A stretch of DNA of 12,958 bases from NCBI RefSeq assembly GCF_042650605.1, contig NZ_JBHSBN010000056.1, positions 1-12,958 on the forward strand, written 5' to 3'. The notes under the pieces were generated by a model. That model did no database searches, had not been told where the DNA came from, and saw only the letters and a list, made by a program, of their open reading frames with translations. The translations under genes and the position numbers were made by a program. The first letter of the stretch is position 1, and each line of letters opens with the position of its first letter. Shown piece by piece: positions 5,622 through 12,958 of this stretch. The stretch is from Micromonospora_J zhanjiangensis (GTDB lineage Bacteria; Actinomycetota; Actinomycetes; Mycobacteriales; Micromonosporaceae).

Positions 5622-6080
5622 ATGGTGTCCGTGACCCGACTGGACCATGTCGTGATAGCCGTCTCGGATTGGCAGGTCGCTATCGGCTTCTACCGGGATG
5701 TCGTCGGCGCCGACGTGATCGGTGTCGCCGGTGACCGCGTCGCGTTCCGGATCGGCCCCGATCAGTTGAGCGTGCACGGGCCCGGTGTCGAGCTGGCCGA
5801 TGACAACGTTGCGCGGATCCCTGTGCGCCCGGGCAACAGTGACATCTGCTTCCTCTGGGACGGACCGATCGAGGAGGCGGTCAGGCACCTGCGCGAGCAC
5901 CATGTCGAGGTGGAAACGGGACCGGTTCGCCGGTTCGGCGCCGGCGGCGCGGGGACAAGCGTCTACTTCCGTGATCCCGACGGAAGCCTGATCGAGTTCA
6001 TCTCCTACTCAGCGTCCGCTCGGCAGGTCGACCCTGGACCGGCAGGCGTGGACAGCCCGGCAGACGGTCAAGGGGCGTAG
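5622..6080 (+). CDS. VOC family (glyoxalase/dioxygenase-superfamily) protein
   Basis: A 152-residue vicinal-oxygen-chelate protein. The N-terminal unit is TRLDHVVIAVSDWQVAIGFYRDVVGADVI and the C-terminal unit is GTSVYFRDPDGSLIEFISYS, with metal-ligand candidates H9, H52 (LSVHGPG) and E125. The pattern matches the VOC group sometimes annotated as 'virulence protein', with PGNSDICFLWDGPIEEAVRHL in the middle. ATG 5622 has AGGG seven bases upstream; GTG 5631 with GGAG nine bases upstream is a fair alternative. The last 20 residues are a loose tail. It stands alone, not in an operon, so its substrate cannot be inferred. It is only distantly similar to the VOC protein at 507-896. Confidence 0.88.
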   Translation: MVSVTRLDHVVIAVSDWQVAIGFYRDVVGADVIGVAGDRVAFRIGPDQLSVHGPGVELADDNVARIPVRPGNSDICFLWDGPIEEAVRHLREHHVEVETGPVRRFGAGGAGTSVYFRDPDGSLIEFISYSASARQVDPGPAGVDSPADGQGA

Positions 6081-6158
6081 TCAAGGGTTCCAACGTCGCG
6101 CGCAACGATTTCCCGACACACCGACCCACCGGCGTGCCGGCGGCCGTACGGTCGCGGC

Positions 6159-8690
6159 ATGGCACAGGACGGCCCGCAACCGCTGCGCCGCAAGCGGATG
6201 CCGCCACCCGGCCGATCACCTGCCTGGTCGCCGGCCCCGGGTACGGCAAGACGACGCTGCTGGCCGACTGGGCGGAACGGACCGGCGCCGCCTGGTACAT
6301 CCTCGACGCCCACGACGGTGACCCGGGACTGCTCGTGGCCGGACTGCTCGCCGCGGTCGCGGAATGTGTCCCGGCTGACGGGGCGCCGCCGGCGCCGCTC
6401 GGCCCACAGGCCGGTTCCGCGTCCGCGGTGGACGCCATGGCCGCCGGTCTGGCCGAGACCGTCGACCGGGTGCTCGCGACCGACCTGGCCCTGATCCTCG
6501 ACGACTGCGCCGAACTGCCGGCCGGCGCCCCCGGGGCGGCACTGTTGGCAGCGCTCTGCCGGCAGACGCCCCCGCGGCTGCATCTGGTGCTGGCCGGCCG
6601 GCGCGAGCCGGCCGTTGAGCTGACCGGTTCGCGTGGAACCGGCCGGGTCGCCGACCTGGCGGCCGACCAGCTCGGGTTCACCGCCGCCGAGACGGCGTCG
6701 CTGCTGGTGGCGGTGCTCGGGCCGGACGGCGCCGCGGTGGCCGCCTCGGCCCACCGGCTGACCGGGGCTGGCCGGCGGCGGTCCGGATCCTCGCCGAGGC
6801 GCTGACCCGGGTCCGGCCGGTCGACCGGCCCGCCCGGCTGGCCGGTCTGCGTCGGGCCGGGTGGCGACCTGCTGGAGTACCTGGCCGACGAGGTGGTGGC
6901 CGGCGCCGAACCGGTGACGCGGGCGCTGTGGCCACTGGTGGTGGATCTGCCCGGCTTCACTGCCGGGGCCTGCCGGGCGGCCGGCCTGGACGTCGGCGAG
7001 GCGGCCCTGCGGGACCTGGTGCGGCGCGGGCTGCTGCGCACGGTCGAGGAGGGGCCCGAGCCCGTGTTCGCCGTACCATCGATGCCGGCCGAGGCGGCGC
7101 GGACCGCGCTGCCGCCCGCGGCGCCGGACCAGCGCGACGCGCTGCGCGACGCCGTGGTCGCCTGGTTCGTGGCGCACCGGCGTCCGGCCGAGGCGCTCCG
7201 GGCCGTCCGCGCCGCCGGGAATCCCGGCGCGTTGGCCCGGCATCTGCGCCGGCACGGCGACCGGTTGCTCTGCGCCGGCGAGGTCGCCGCCGTCACCGAT
7301 GCCGTCGACAGCCGCCGGCCGCTGCCCGTGGCCCCGAGCTGTACCGGCTGAGCGGGCAGGCCCGGCAGGTCCGCGGCGACTGGGTGGGCGCGCTGGCCGA
7401 CCTGCGGCGGGCCGCGGGCGACGGGCCGAGCGTGCCGGCTGGGCTGGCCTGGCGGACGGCCCTCATCCACTACTTCCGGGGCGAGCTCAACGACGCGCTC
7501 ACGATGCTCGACCGGGGTCTGGACGACCCGGCGTCGAGCCGGAGCGACCGGGCGCGGGCGCTCGGCTGGCTGGCCACCGTGCACTGGTTGCGGCAGGACC
7601 ACGAGCGGTGCCGCTGGGCGGCCACCGAGGCGCTGGCCTTGGCCGTCGAGCTCGACGACGACGGCGCGCTCGCCGTGGCGCACACGGCGATGGCGCTGCT
7701 CGCGGCCATGGAGGGCGACCAGAGTGGCAACGTCACCCACTACCGGTACGCCGAGCGCGCGGCGCTGCGGTCCGGCGACCGGTTGGCGCTGATTCGGATC
7801 TGGAACAACCTCGGTTCACGACTGCTGGAGGAGGGCCGCTACCGCGCCGCGGCGCCGGCTTTCGAGGACGTGATCAAGCTGGCCGGGGAGACCGGTTACG
7901 CAGCCCTGGGCACGCTCGCCGTGCACAATCGGGGCCTGGCCAACCTCGGGCTCGGGCAGCTCGACGAAGCCGCCGCCGACTTCGGCGCGGCGGTGGCCAG
8001 CTACCGCGAGCTGGGCAGCCGGACGGTCGCGTACCCGCTGATGCGGCTCGCCGAGGTGCACCGGCTGCGGGGCGAACTCGGCCAGGCCCGGGCCGGGTAC
8101 GAGCAGGCGGTGGCCGAGGCGCGGGCGGCCGGGGACGCCCAAGGTAGTGTGCCGGGGTTGGCCGGGCTGGTCCGGGTGTTGGTGGACGAGGATCCGCGGC
8201 GGGCCGCGGCGCTGGTCGATGAGGCGCTGACCGCCGGTGTCGGCCTGCCGGAGACCGAGGCCCTGCTGGCGGCCGGGTGGCTCGCGCTGATCCGGGGCGA
8301 ATGCGAGGCCGCCGACTGGGCTCGCCGGGCGCTCGCCGCGGCGCAGGCTCGGCACCATCCCCCGCGGCTGGCCGAGGCCATCGAGTTGGCCGCGCTGGCC
8401 GGGGACCGGCCGGAGCTGGTTGACACCCGCCTGGCCGAAGCCGCCGAGCGGTGGGCCGCCATGGAGTATGCGATCGGATCGGCGGTCAACGACTACCTGC
8501 GGACCCGGCTAACGGGGCGGCCGAGCGGGGCGGCCGAGCGCCGGCTGAGCATCCTCGGCGTGCCCGCCGACGGCCTGCGGCACGGCGCCGGTGCGCTGCG
8601 CTGGCTGGCCGGCGGCGGCGCCCCACCGGCCGTGCGGCTGCGGACCCTGGGCGGGTTCCTGCTGCTGCGCGGCGCGACCGCGGTGCCGCC
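6159..8690 (+). pseudogene. large ATPase/TPR transcriptional regulator (BTAD/SARP or LuxR-like), decayed
   Basis: The remnant starts at ATG 6159 (MAQDGPQPLRRKRMPPP). After a deletion with frame change near 6204-6213 comes a STAND-type ATPase: Walker A GPGYGKTT (about 6235-6258) and a Walker B-like LALILDDCAEL. A base is missing near 6763-6768, a base is extra near 6862 (restoring GGDLLEYLADEVVAGAEPVTR), and another is missing near 7311. From 7336 (ELYRLSGQARQVRGDW) a long TPR-like helical array continues cleanly. It ends at VRLRTLGGFLLLRGATAVP (8632-8688), the first strand of a C-terminal OmpR-like/BTAD winged helix, where homology stops at a junction with a LysR gene. Without the DNA-binding domain it cannot be functional. 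The intact protein would be roughly 1000 residues. Confidence 0.75.
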
Positions 8691-8944
8691 ACCTCGGCGA
8701 GCAGCCGGGCGGCCTCGCCGGCGACCCGCACCCCGACCTCGGTCAGCGTGCAGCCCCGGCTGGTGCGGTGCACGAGTGCCACGCCGAGTTGGCGTTCCAG
8801 GGCGCGGATCTGCTGGCTGAGCGCGGGCTGGGCGACGAGCAGCCGGGCGGCGGCCCGGGTGAAGTGCAACTCCTCGGCGAGCACCGTGAAGTAACGCAGC
8901 CGCCGTAGGTCCGACCAGGCGGCCCGGGTCGGCGCGTCGGACAT
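8690..8944 (-). pseudogene. LysR-family regulator, N-terminal stub
   Basis: ATG at 8944 opens MSDAPTRAAWSDLRRLRYFT followed by VLAEELHFTRAAARLLVAQPALSQQIRALERQLGVALVHRTSRGCTLTEVGVRVAGEAARLLAEV. This is a complete LysR HTH (residues 13-72) and the start of the linker helix. At about codon 85 it meets the truncated regulator gene arriving from the other strand, so the effector-binding domain (about 200 residues) is gone. The frame runs on to 8486 only as antisense of that gene. A LysR site lies just upstream. An expressed HTH stub is conceivable but unlikely to bind an inducer. Confidence 0.8.
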
Positions 8945-8953
8945 GGGCCCGTC

Positions 8954-8968
8954 ATAAGCGCCCCTTAT
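8954..8968. promoter_or_regulatory. LysR-type T-N11-A binding site
   Basis: ATAAG-CGCCC-CTTAT is a perfect inverted repeat with the T-N11-A form (T8955, A8967) that defines LysR operators. It is placed ten bases upstream of the LysR start codon, where autoregulatory sites usually sit. The gene once divergent from it appears to be lost; the next sequence is a kinase sliver. Confidence 0.6.
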
Positions 8969-9001
8969 CGCCGGCCGCCCGATCGGTCTTGGACGGACAC
9001 T

Positions 9002-9076
9002 GGCAAGCAGCTGCCCGCAGCGCTCGACGAGGTGGCGTACCGGATCGTTCAGGAGTCACTGACCAACGTCCTGCGT
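9002..9076 (+). pseudogene. sensor histidine kinase fragment (NarL-type partner)
   Basis: The frame reads GKQLPAALDEVAYRIVQESL then TNVLR. This is the strongly conserved N-box start of the HATPase domain in HPK7/NarX-type kinases (LP..V...AYRIVQE.LTN.LRHA). Homology stops after 25 codons, where the expected His-Ala is replaced by CGGG. Nothing kinase-like is found upstream or downstream. A pure relic, about 25 bases before the stop of the convergent FAD gene. Confidence 0.65.
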
Positions 9077-9101
9077 TGTGGTGGGGGGCGAACGAGATGG
9101 C

Positions 9102-10943
9102 TCAGGAAACATTCTGCCGCCGGGCTGCCTCCTGTCCCGCTAGGTAGCCAAACACCAGCCCCAGTGAGATCGTCCCTCCGGCGCCCCCGTAGAACCCCTT
9201 CGTTGGTGCGCCTCCTGCATTGCCGGCGGCGTACAGGCCTGGGATGACCTTGCCGTCGGTGTTCAGCGCGTGCCCGTGTGCGTCCGTCTTCGGGCCACCC
9301 ACAGTGCCGAGCGCGCTGGCCTCAACCTTGAGCGCGTAGTACGGCGGGGTGTTGACGGGCCCTAGGACGCTTGACCTCGGGCTCTTCAGGACCGGTCGTA
9401 CGATCTTCGTCATGGGCCCGACCACGAGGGAGCGCAGGCGTTCGGGGTCGTTCTTCTTCGCCGCCCGTGCCGCCAGCGTGCTCACGATCGGTCCGATCGC
9501 CTTTGCGATGACCATCCGCGCCTTCGCGGTGGCGGCTGGGAATAGCGCGTCGGGGGACTTCTTGCTCAGCCGGGGGTAGAAGGCGCCGAAGTACCGATCG
9601 AACAGCGTGCCACCGCGGTCGAAGTGCGGGTCGCGACCTCGTCCGGCCTCGGGATTGAACCGGTCGACGGTCCGGAGTAGCCCCACCTCGTCGACTCCGA
9701 TCTGAGCCGCCAACCCCGCCAGCGTGTCAGCACGGTGGATGTAGTCGGGCACCGGCCCGCCGGGCGTAATGCCGAAGATGCCGAACTTCGTCCAGTAGTT
9801 GTGGTCGAAGATCAGCCACGCCGTGGCGTTCGGCAGGGTGTCCGTCCTTGGGTCCACCTCGCGCATGATCTTCCCGAGCTGGTCGTAGGGGAGAGCCTCG
9901 TTCGCGAAGCGCTCACCCTGATGGTTCACCATGATGCTGTGCGGCAGCGCACGCTCACCCAGGAACACCCGACTGAGTGGGCGGCCCTCCAGCGTCTCGC
10001 CGGGCACCTGCACCGCGGGCATCCACCAGGCGTCCTGCATGCCCGTCAGATCGGCGCCCACGTCCCGGGCCAGCTGCACCGCGATGCCCTCATGCCCCTG
10101 CGGCGAAACCTGCACTGCGAAGGGTGCGTGGAGGTGGCTCGTGGTCAGGTCGGTCGATCCCTCGAACCCGCCGCTGGCCAGCACGACGCCCTTGGTGGCA
10201 CGAACTGTGCGCTCGACGCCATCGTCATCCTGTACGACGACGCCCCGCACCGCCGACTCATCCGTGATGAGCCGGACCGCGGGCGCTTGGACGCGCACGT
10301 CGACGCCGTTACCCAGAACCGCCTCGAGCAGGGCGCCGACCAACGCTGGTCCGGCGAGCCACACGACATCACTACTGATCCCACCGAGCAGCCAGAACGG
10401 GAGCGGATTCCTGGCCATGCCAGTCGTCAGGGCCGGTCGCACGAACGCGGCGGCCTCCCCCAATCCCTCGGGGGAGTAGGGGCCGGGGAAGAGGGCCCGT
10501 CCGACCGACGCGCCATCGATGTCGGAGCGGTAGTCCGGCCAGATCGTCGGGATCCACCCGAAAGAGGTGTGCTCTTCTATGAATCGGGCGACCTGCGGCC
10601 CCGTCTCCAGGAACTTCTCCACCAGCTCAGGGTCAAGAATCCTGTCCCGGCCCTCGCCATAGATGTACCGCCGAGCCTTGTCCAGGTCGTCGCTCACCTT
10701 CAGGTCCTTGGCCGAAAAACCATGATTCGGGATCCAGGCCGCACCCGCAGAGATTCCGGTAGCGCCACCGACGATCGGCTGGGACTCCACAACGAGGACC
10801 CGTGCCCCTTGCTTCGCGGCGCTGAGCGCCGCCATCAGCCCTGCCCCGCCAGAGCCGACGACTGCTACGTCCACCTCCTCGGGGACGCCGCGCTGTGACG
10901 CGGTCCCGATGGAGCCACGGTGCTGCGTCGAACCGTTAGCCAC
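9102..10943 (-). CDS. FAD-dependent oxidoreductase, 3-ketosteroid Δ1-dehydrogenase-like
   Basis: A 613-residue flavoprotein of the fumarate reductase/KstD superfamily. The Rossmann motif VDVAVVGSGGAGLMAALSAA has GSGGAG at 30-35, with E53 (VLVVES) to hold the adenine ribose. A KstD-like GGATGISAGAAWIPN follows, then GVVLASGGFEGS, and the C-terminal FAD motif GLYAAGNAGGAPTKGFYGG from residue 569. The usual KstD ending (GHTYPGPGATIG) is replaced by TKGFYGGAGGTISLG, so steroid activity is not assured; related enzymes reduce or dehydrogenate other enoyl and ketone substrates. I choose GTG 10943 because GGAGG lies five bases upstream, not the TTG at 10988. No partner steroid genes are present, apart from a small ORF upstream. 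Confidence 0.88.
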   Translation of the reverse strand: MANGSTQHRGSIGTASQRGVPEEVDVAVVGSGGAGLMAALSAAKQGARVLVVESQPIVGGATGISAGAAWIPNHGFSAKDLKVSDDLDKARRYIYGEGRDRILDPELVEKFLETGPQVARFIEEHTSFGWIPTIWPDYRSDIDGASVGRALFPGPYSPEGLGEAAAFVRPALTTGMARNPLPFWLLGGISSDVVWLAGPALVGALLEAVLGNGVDVRVQAPAVRLITDESAVRGVVVQDDDGVERTVRATKGVVLASGGFEGSTDLTTSHLHAPFAVQVSPQGHEGIAVQLARDVGADLTGMQDAWWMPAVQVPGETLEGRPLSRVFLGERALPHSIMVNHQGERFANEALPYDQLGKIMREVDPRTDTLPNATAWLIFDHNYWTKFGIFGITPGGPVPDYIHRADTLAGLAAQIGVDEVGLLRTVDRFNPEAGRGRDPHFDRGGTLFDRYFGAFYPRLSKKSPDALFPAATAKARMVIAKAIGPIVSTLAARAAKKNDPERLRSLVVGPMTKIVRPVLKSPRSSVLGPVNTPPYYALKVEASALGTVGGPKTDAHGHALNTDGKVIPGLYAAGNAGGAPTKGFYGGAGGTISLGLVFGYLAGQEAARRQNVS

Positions 10944-10984
10944 GATGTCCTCCGCACGATCAAGTCGGTCATGACCCTCCCAAA

Positions 10985-11134
10985 TCAACTTAGGGCTTGC
11001 AGAGGATCAACACGCGGATTTCGGATCCGGCCGAGTTGCTTGTGGTAGTCGTTCGCGACCTGCGAGATGCCCATCGCCGAACTGCGCGCACTTCTGATGC
11101 TCATCGCCTGTTTGCGCGGGTCCGGTGAGTCCAT
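10985..11134 (-). CDS. small ORF upstream of the FAD oxidoreductase
   Basis: A 49-codon frame from ATG 11134: MDSPDPRKQAMSIRSARSSA, then MGISQVANDYHKQLGRIRNP and RVDPLQALS, ending TGA at 10985. It ends 41 bases before the GTG of the FAD gene, on the same strand. GGAGG lies 12 bases before the ATG, somewhat far. Composition is basic and helix-prone with no membrane segment. I do not recognise a family. It could be a true small gene co-transcribed with the oxidoreductase, the C-terminus of a lost gene, or chance. Confidence 0.35.
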   Translation of the reverse strand: MDSPDPRKQAMSIRSARSSAMGISQVANDYHKQLGRIRNPRVDPLQALS

Positions 11135-11520
11135 ACCATAACAGCGCCTCCCATCGTCGGGATCTGCGTTATTGATCTGCGAGCCCTCGGCTCATCTATT
11201 TCCATCTGGTCGCCAATTCCGGGCGGCGCCAGTTGCGTCGTACGGCGATCGGCTCGCCCCGTGAACGGCAGTCCCTCGTCGCCGTCCTTGTGCCGGTCTG
11301 GGTGACGTCGGGCGTGGTCGCCAGCAGACCATGGCCTCGTGCTCGGTGGCCGCCTTCGTGTTCGGTGGGGTCGGTCCTGTCGGTGCGCACCGCCGGGGCC
11401 GACGTCGGCCGGCAGATGGCGGCGTAGTAGATGCTCGCGATCTCCACCGCTCCCGGTACTGCCAAATCAGGTGCAGTCCGCCAAGGACGTGCGGAAGCCG
11501 AGCGCCTAAGGCGGTGCCTG
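11135..11520. other. stretch without a supported gene
   Basis: Minus-strand open frames cover this part, continuing out of the MMPL remnant, but the translations are arginine-, threonine- and proline-rich with no recognisable motif. One frame (about 11430-11500: GLHLIWQYRERW) looks slightly protein-like, but nothing can be assigned. Confidence 0.45.
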
Positions 11521-11544
11521 CCAGGCGGCGGTGCCGCCGCCTGG
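11521..11544. repeat. GC-rich perfect palindrome
   Basis: CCAGGCGGCGG and CCGCCGCCTGG are exact inverted arms of 11 bases separated by TG. As RNA this would be a very stable hairpin with a tight loop. With the neighbouring hairpin at 11563-11602 it may form a double terminator downstream of the MMPL remnant (minus strand). Confidence 0.55.
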
Positions 11545-11562
11545 CGACGGAGCTTCGTAAGA

Positions 11563-11602
11563 GAGTGTGGGGAACCGGCCCGATCGCAGGTTCCCCGCAC
11601 TC
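11563..11602 (-). terminator. long stem-loop, probable terminator
   Basis: GAGTGTGGGGAACC (11563-11576) pairs with GGTTCCCCGCACTC (11589-11602). The 14-bp stem has only one T/G position, around a 12-base loop. There is no T-run, which is common for actinomycete terminators. It lies downstream of the MMPL remnant, yet inside the open frame that runs on from it. This suggests the true MMPL stop was lost. Confidence 0.55.
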
Positions 11603-11659
11603 TGACTCGAGCAAGGGCCAGACGCTGGCCCCCTGCCCGACCTCGGCCAGTGCGGCCGA

Positions 11660-12484
11660 GGTCGCCTTCGGTGCCCGGCGTCCGGGCATCCACCAGTTGG
11701 CCTTGCCGCACAGTTCCATCACCGCCGGGACGAGGATCATCCGGATGATGGTGGCGTCGACGAGCACGGCGACAGCCATGCCCAGGCCGATCTGCTTGAC
11801 CGAGACGTCGGGGCCGAGCAGGGCGGTCGTGAAGATGGCGATCATGATGGCGGCCGCGGCCGTGATGACCTTGGCGGTCCGCGCCAACCCGAGAGTGACG
11901 GCCGTGCGGGTGTCGCCGGTTCGCTCGTACTCCTCACGGATACGCGAGATCAGGAAGACCTCGTAGTCCATCGACAGGCCGAACAGCAGCGGGAACATCA
12001 TCATCGGCACCCAGGTCGTGACCGGCATCTCGGTGGGGAACCCGAGAACCGAGCCGAGCCATCCCCACTGCACGACGGCGACCAGCACGCCGTAGGCGGC
12101 GCCGATCGACAGCAGGTTCATCACGGCGGCCTGCAGCGCGATCGTGACCGACCGGACCAGCACGACCAGCAGCACCAGGGACATCGCGATGACGACCATG
12201 ATCATCAACGGCAGCCGCGAGCCGGTGTCCTCGGCGAAGTCGATCGCGCCGGCGTTCGGACCGCCGATGTAGACCTCTTCGCCTCCGGCCGCCTCGGGCA
12301 GCACGTCGTTGCGGAGCTTGTGTACCAGGTCCGCGGTCGCCTCATCCTGGTCCGGTCGTGGGAAAAGCCATGAAGGTGGCGGCCTGTCCGTCCTTGCTGA
12401 TCCGGGTGGCGTGGCGTAGGCGATGCCCTCGGTCTGCCTGACCGCTTCGACGACGGCACGCAGATCGGCGCCCGTGGAGTCGAC
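11660..12484 (-). pseudogene. MMPL/RND-type membrane transporter, C-terminal half
   Basis: The remnant holds roughly the last 270 residues of a protein normally about 700 long. It shows the second periplasmic domain end (DQDEATADLVHKLRNDVLPE, GGPNAGAIDFAED), then transmembrane segments LPLMIMVVIAMSLVLLVVLV, MNLLSIGAAYGVLVAVV, the hallmark FPLLFGLSMDYEVFLISRIREEY, VITAAAAIMIAIFTTALLG and IGLGMAVAVLVDATIIRMILVPAVMEL, ending near KANWWMPGRR. Two compensating shifts lie at about 12355 and 12408: between them the true frame reads RISKDGQAATFMAFPTTGP. The N-terminal half is missing, cut at about 12484 beside the stop of another gene. No proper stop follows. It is non-functional as a transporter. 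Confidence 0.8.
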
Positions 12485-12489
12485 CGCGA

Positions 12490-12795
12490 TCACAGCAAGC
12501 CAAAGCCGACGACGACGGCGATACCGATCAGGGCGATGACGGCGAACACTGACCAGCGGACGGTCCGGCCCCACCGACGCCGCCGGAGTACCAGCGCCAG
12601 CGCGCCGGCGAGGACGACGTCCAGCGCCACAATCAGGACCGATATGAGAAGAAGGTCGCCGACACTGCCTGGACCACGGTTGCGAAAAGGCTCGAACGCG
12701 TCGCTCTTCGCGATCAGGACAGCCGCCCAGAGGACGGCGATCTGACCACCGATTCCGGCCAGCACTCCATTGAGGACGTACGGAAGACGGCGCAT
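12490..12795 (-). CDS. small membrane protein, three predicted TM segments
   Basis: A 101-residue hydrophobic protein. Segments at about 7-29 (VLNGVLAGIGGQIAVLWAAVLIA), 48-69 (LLLISVLIVALDVVLAGALALVL) and 80-101 (WSVFAVIALIGIAVVVGFGLL) look membrane-spanning, with a basic RRRRWGR loop between the second and third. ATG 12795; only a weak AGG precedes it. The length and helix pattern resemble unnamed actinobacterial membrane proteins; no function is assignable. Its stop is five bases from the point where the MMPL remnant begins, so either the protein's natural end is intact and the junction lies just beyond, or a few residues were lost. Confidence 0.65.
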   Translation of the reverse strand: MRRLPYVLNGVLAGIGGQIAVLWAAVLIAKSDAFEPFRNRGPGSVGDLLLISVLIVALDVVLAGALALVLRRRRWGRTVRWSVFAVIALIGIAVVVGFGLL

Positions 12796-12833
12796 GACCT
12801 ACTGTCGCACCATCCCGGAGCGTGGCCGTGTGG

Positions 12834-12889
12834 CGGACCCGGGCCCGACCGGGCGGCGTGGTTGTGGCCGTCGGTCGGGTCCGGGTCCG
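12834..12889. terminator. 18-bp stem terminator, usable from both strands
   Basis: CGGACCCGGGCCCGACCG (12834-12851) pairs with CGGTCGGGTCCGGGTCCG (12872-12889). The 18-bp stem has a single non-Watson-Crick position (G/T) and a 20-base loop. It lies 21 bases past the stop codon of the partial gene at the right edge and upstream of the small membrane protein, so it most likely ends transcription of the former. Confidence 0.75.
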
Positions 12890-12909
12890 TGGTGTGTGGT
12901 GTGTGGTGG

Positions 12910-12958
12910 TTACGGGCTGGTGCAGGTCAGGGTCGGGCTGGATGGTGTGCCGTTGGCG
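12910..12958 (-). CDS. C-terminus of a secreted-type protein, possibly ending in a CBM2 (partial)
   Basis: The minus strand reads ANGTPSSPTLTCTSP then TAA at 12910-12912, running off the window edge. Small polar residues, a single Cys near the end and the NGTPSSPTLTCT pattern resemble the last strand of bacterial family-2 cellulose-binding modules in actinomycete glycoside hydrolases. Only 15 residues are visible, so this is tentative. The strong hairpin 21 bases downstream supports a genuine gene end. Confidence 0.4.
   Translation of the reverse strand, partial: ANGTPSSPTLTCTSP

Noticed and set aside
5998..7740. 580-codon minus-strand open frame
   Set aside because: It lies antisense to the VOC gene end and the ATPase regulator, is arginine-, alanine-, proline- and serine-rich with no domain, and its openness follows from the high GC content.
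8486..8689. Continuation of the LysR frame beyond codon 85
   Set aside because: The sequence turns into arginine-rich antisense of the ATPase/TPR regulator; no LysR effector domain is present.
9735..10898. 387-codon plus-strand open frame
   Set aside because: It is the antisense of the FAD oxidoreductase and has no recognisable motif.
12889..12912. GTGTGTGGTG short repeats
   Set aside because: A short low-complexity stretch just outside a terminator; too short and irregular to call a functional repeat.

Overview
The window is high-GC DNA with strong G/C preference at third codon positions. Its gene content points to a filamentous actinomycete: a MarR regulator, an IS4 transposase with actinobacterial-type sequence, a giant ATPase/TPR regulator of the SARP/LuxR-like type, a 3-ketosteroid-dehydrogenase-like flavoprotein, MMPL remnants and a possible cellulose-binding-module tail. 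The genus cannot be fixed from the sequence.

Layout. Positions 139-1464 are an intact regulatory cassette: a MarR repressor gene (+) faces a VOC-fold gene and a DUF1801 gene (-). The divergent gap holds a palindrome overlapping a good minus-strand promoter. Positions 1541-3081 are a complete IS4-family element with 20-bp perfect terminal repeats. Its transposase is split by a one-base frameshift in a C-run. Positions 3127-4250 hold two conserved genes, a cysteine-rich small protein (-) and a SIMPL/DUF541 protein (+).

Positions 4750-5550 are a scrap zone: the 5' end of an IS30-type transposase gene, cut exactly where a three-repeat type I-E-like CRISPR remnant begins, then the 3' end of a tRNA gene (T-arm, acceptor strand, CCA) with no 5' half, then an open frame of uncertain value. 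Position 5622 starts an intact VOC gene. Positions 6159-8690 are a decayed ATPase/TPR regulator with several frameshifts, amputated at the start of its DNA-binding domain and fused tail-to-tail to a LysR gene that has also lost its C-terminal part. The LysR T-N11-A site survives upstream of that stub, followed by a roughly 75-bp sliver of a sensor kinase.

Positions 9102-10943 encode an intact FAD oxidoreductase (-) with a 49-codon ORF just upstream. Positions 11660-12484 are the C-terminal half of an MMPL transporter with two compensating frameshifts, butted against an intact small membrane-protein gene (12490-12795). A long hairpin and the last codons of a secreted-type protein close the window.

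Taken together, the intact genes are ordinary accessory functions. The notable property is the density of deletion junctions and gene stubs (IS30/CRISPR, tRNA 3' end, regulator/LysR, kinase sliver, MMPL/membrane protein). This suggests an island border or chromosome-arm region under active rearrangement. No clearly new multi-gene system is visible. The best candidates for unexplored biology are the CxCxC small protein, the 49-codon ORF and the tRNA/CRISPR/IS junction.
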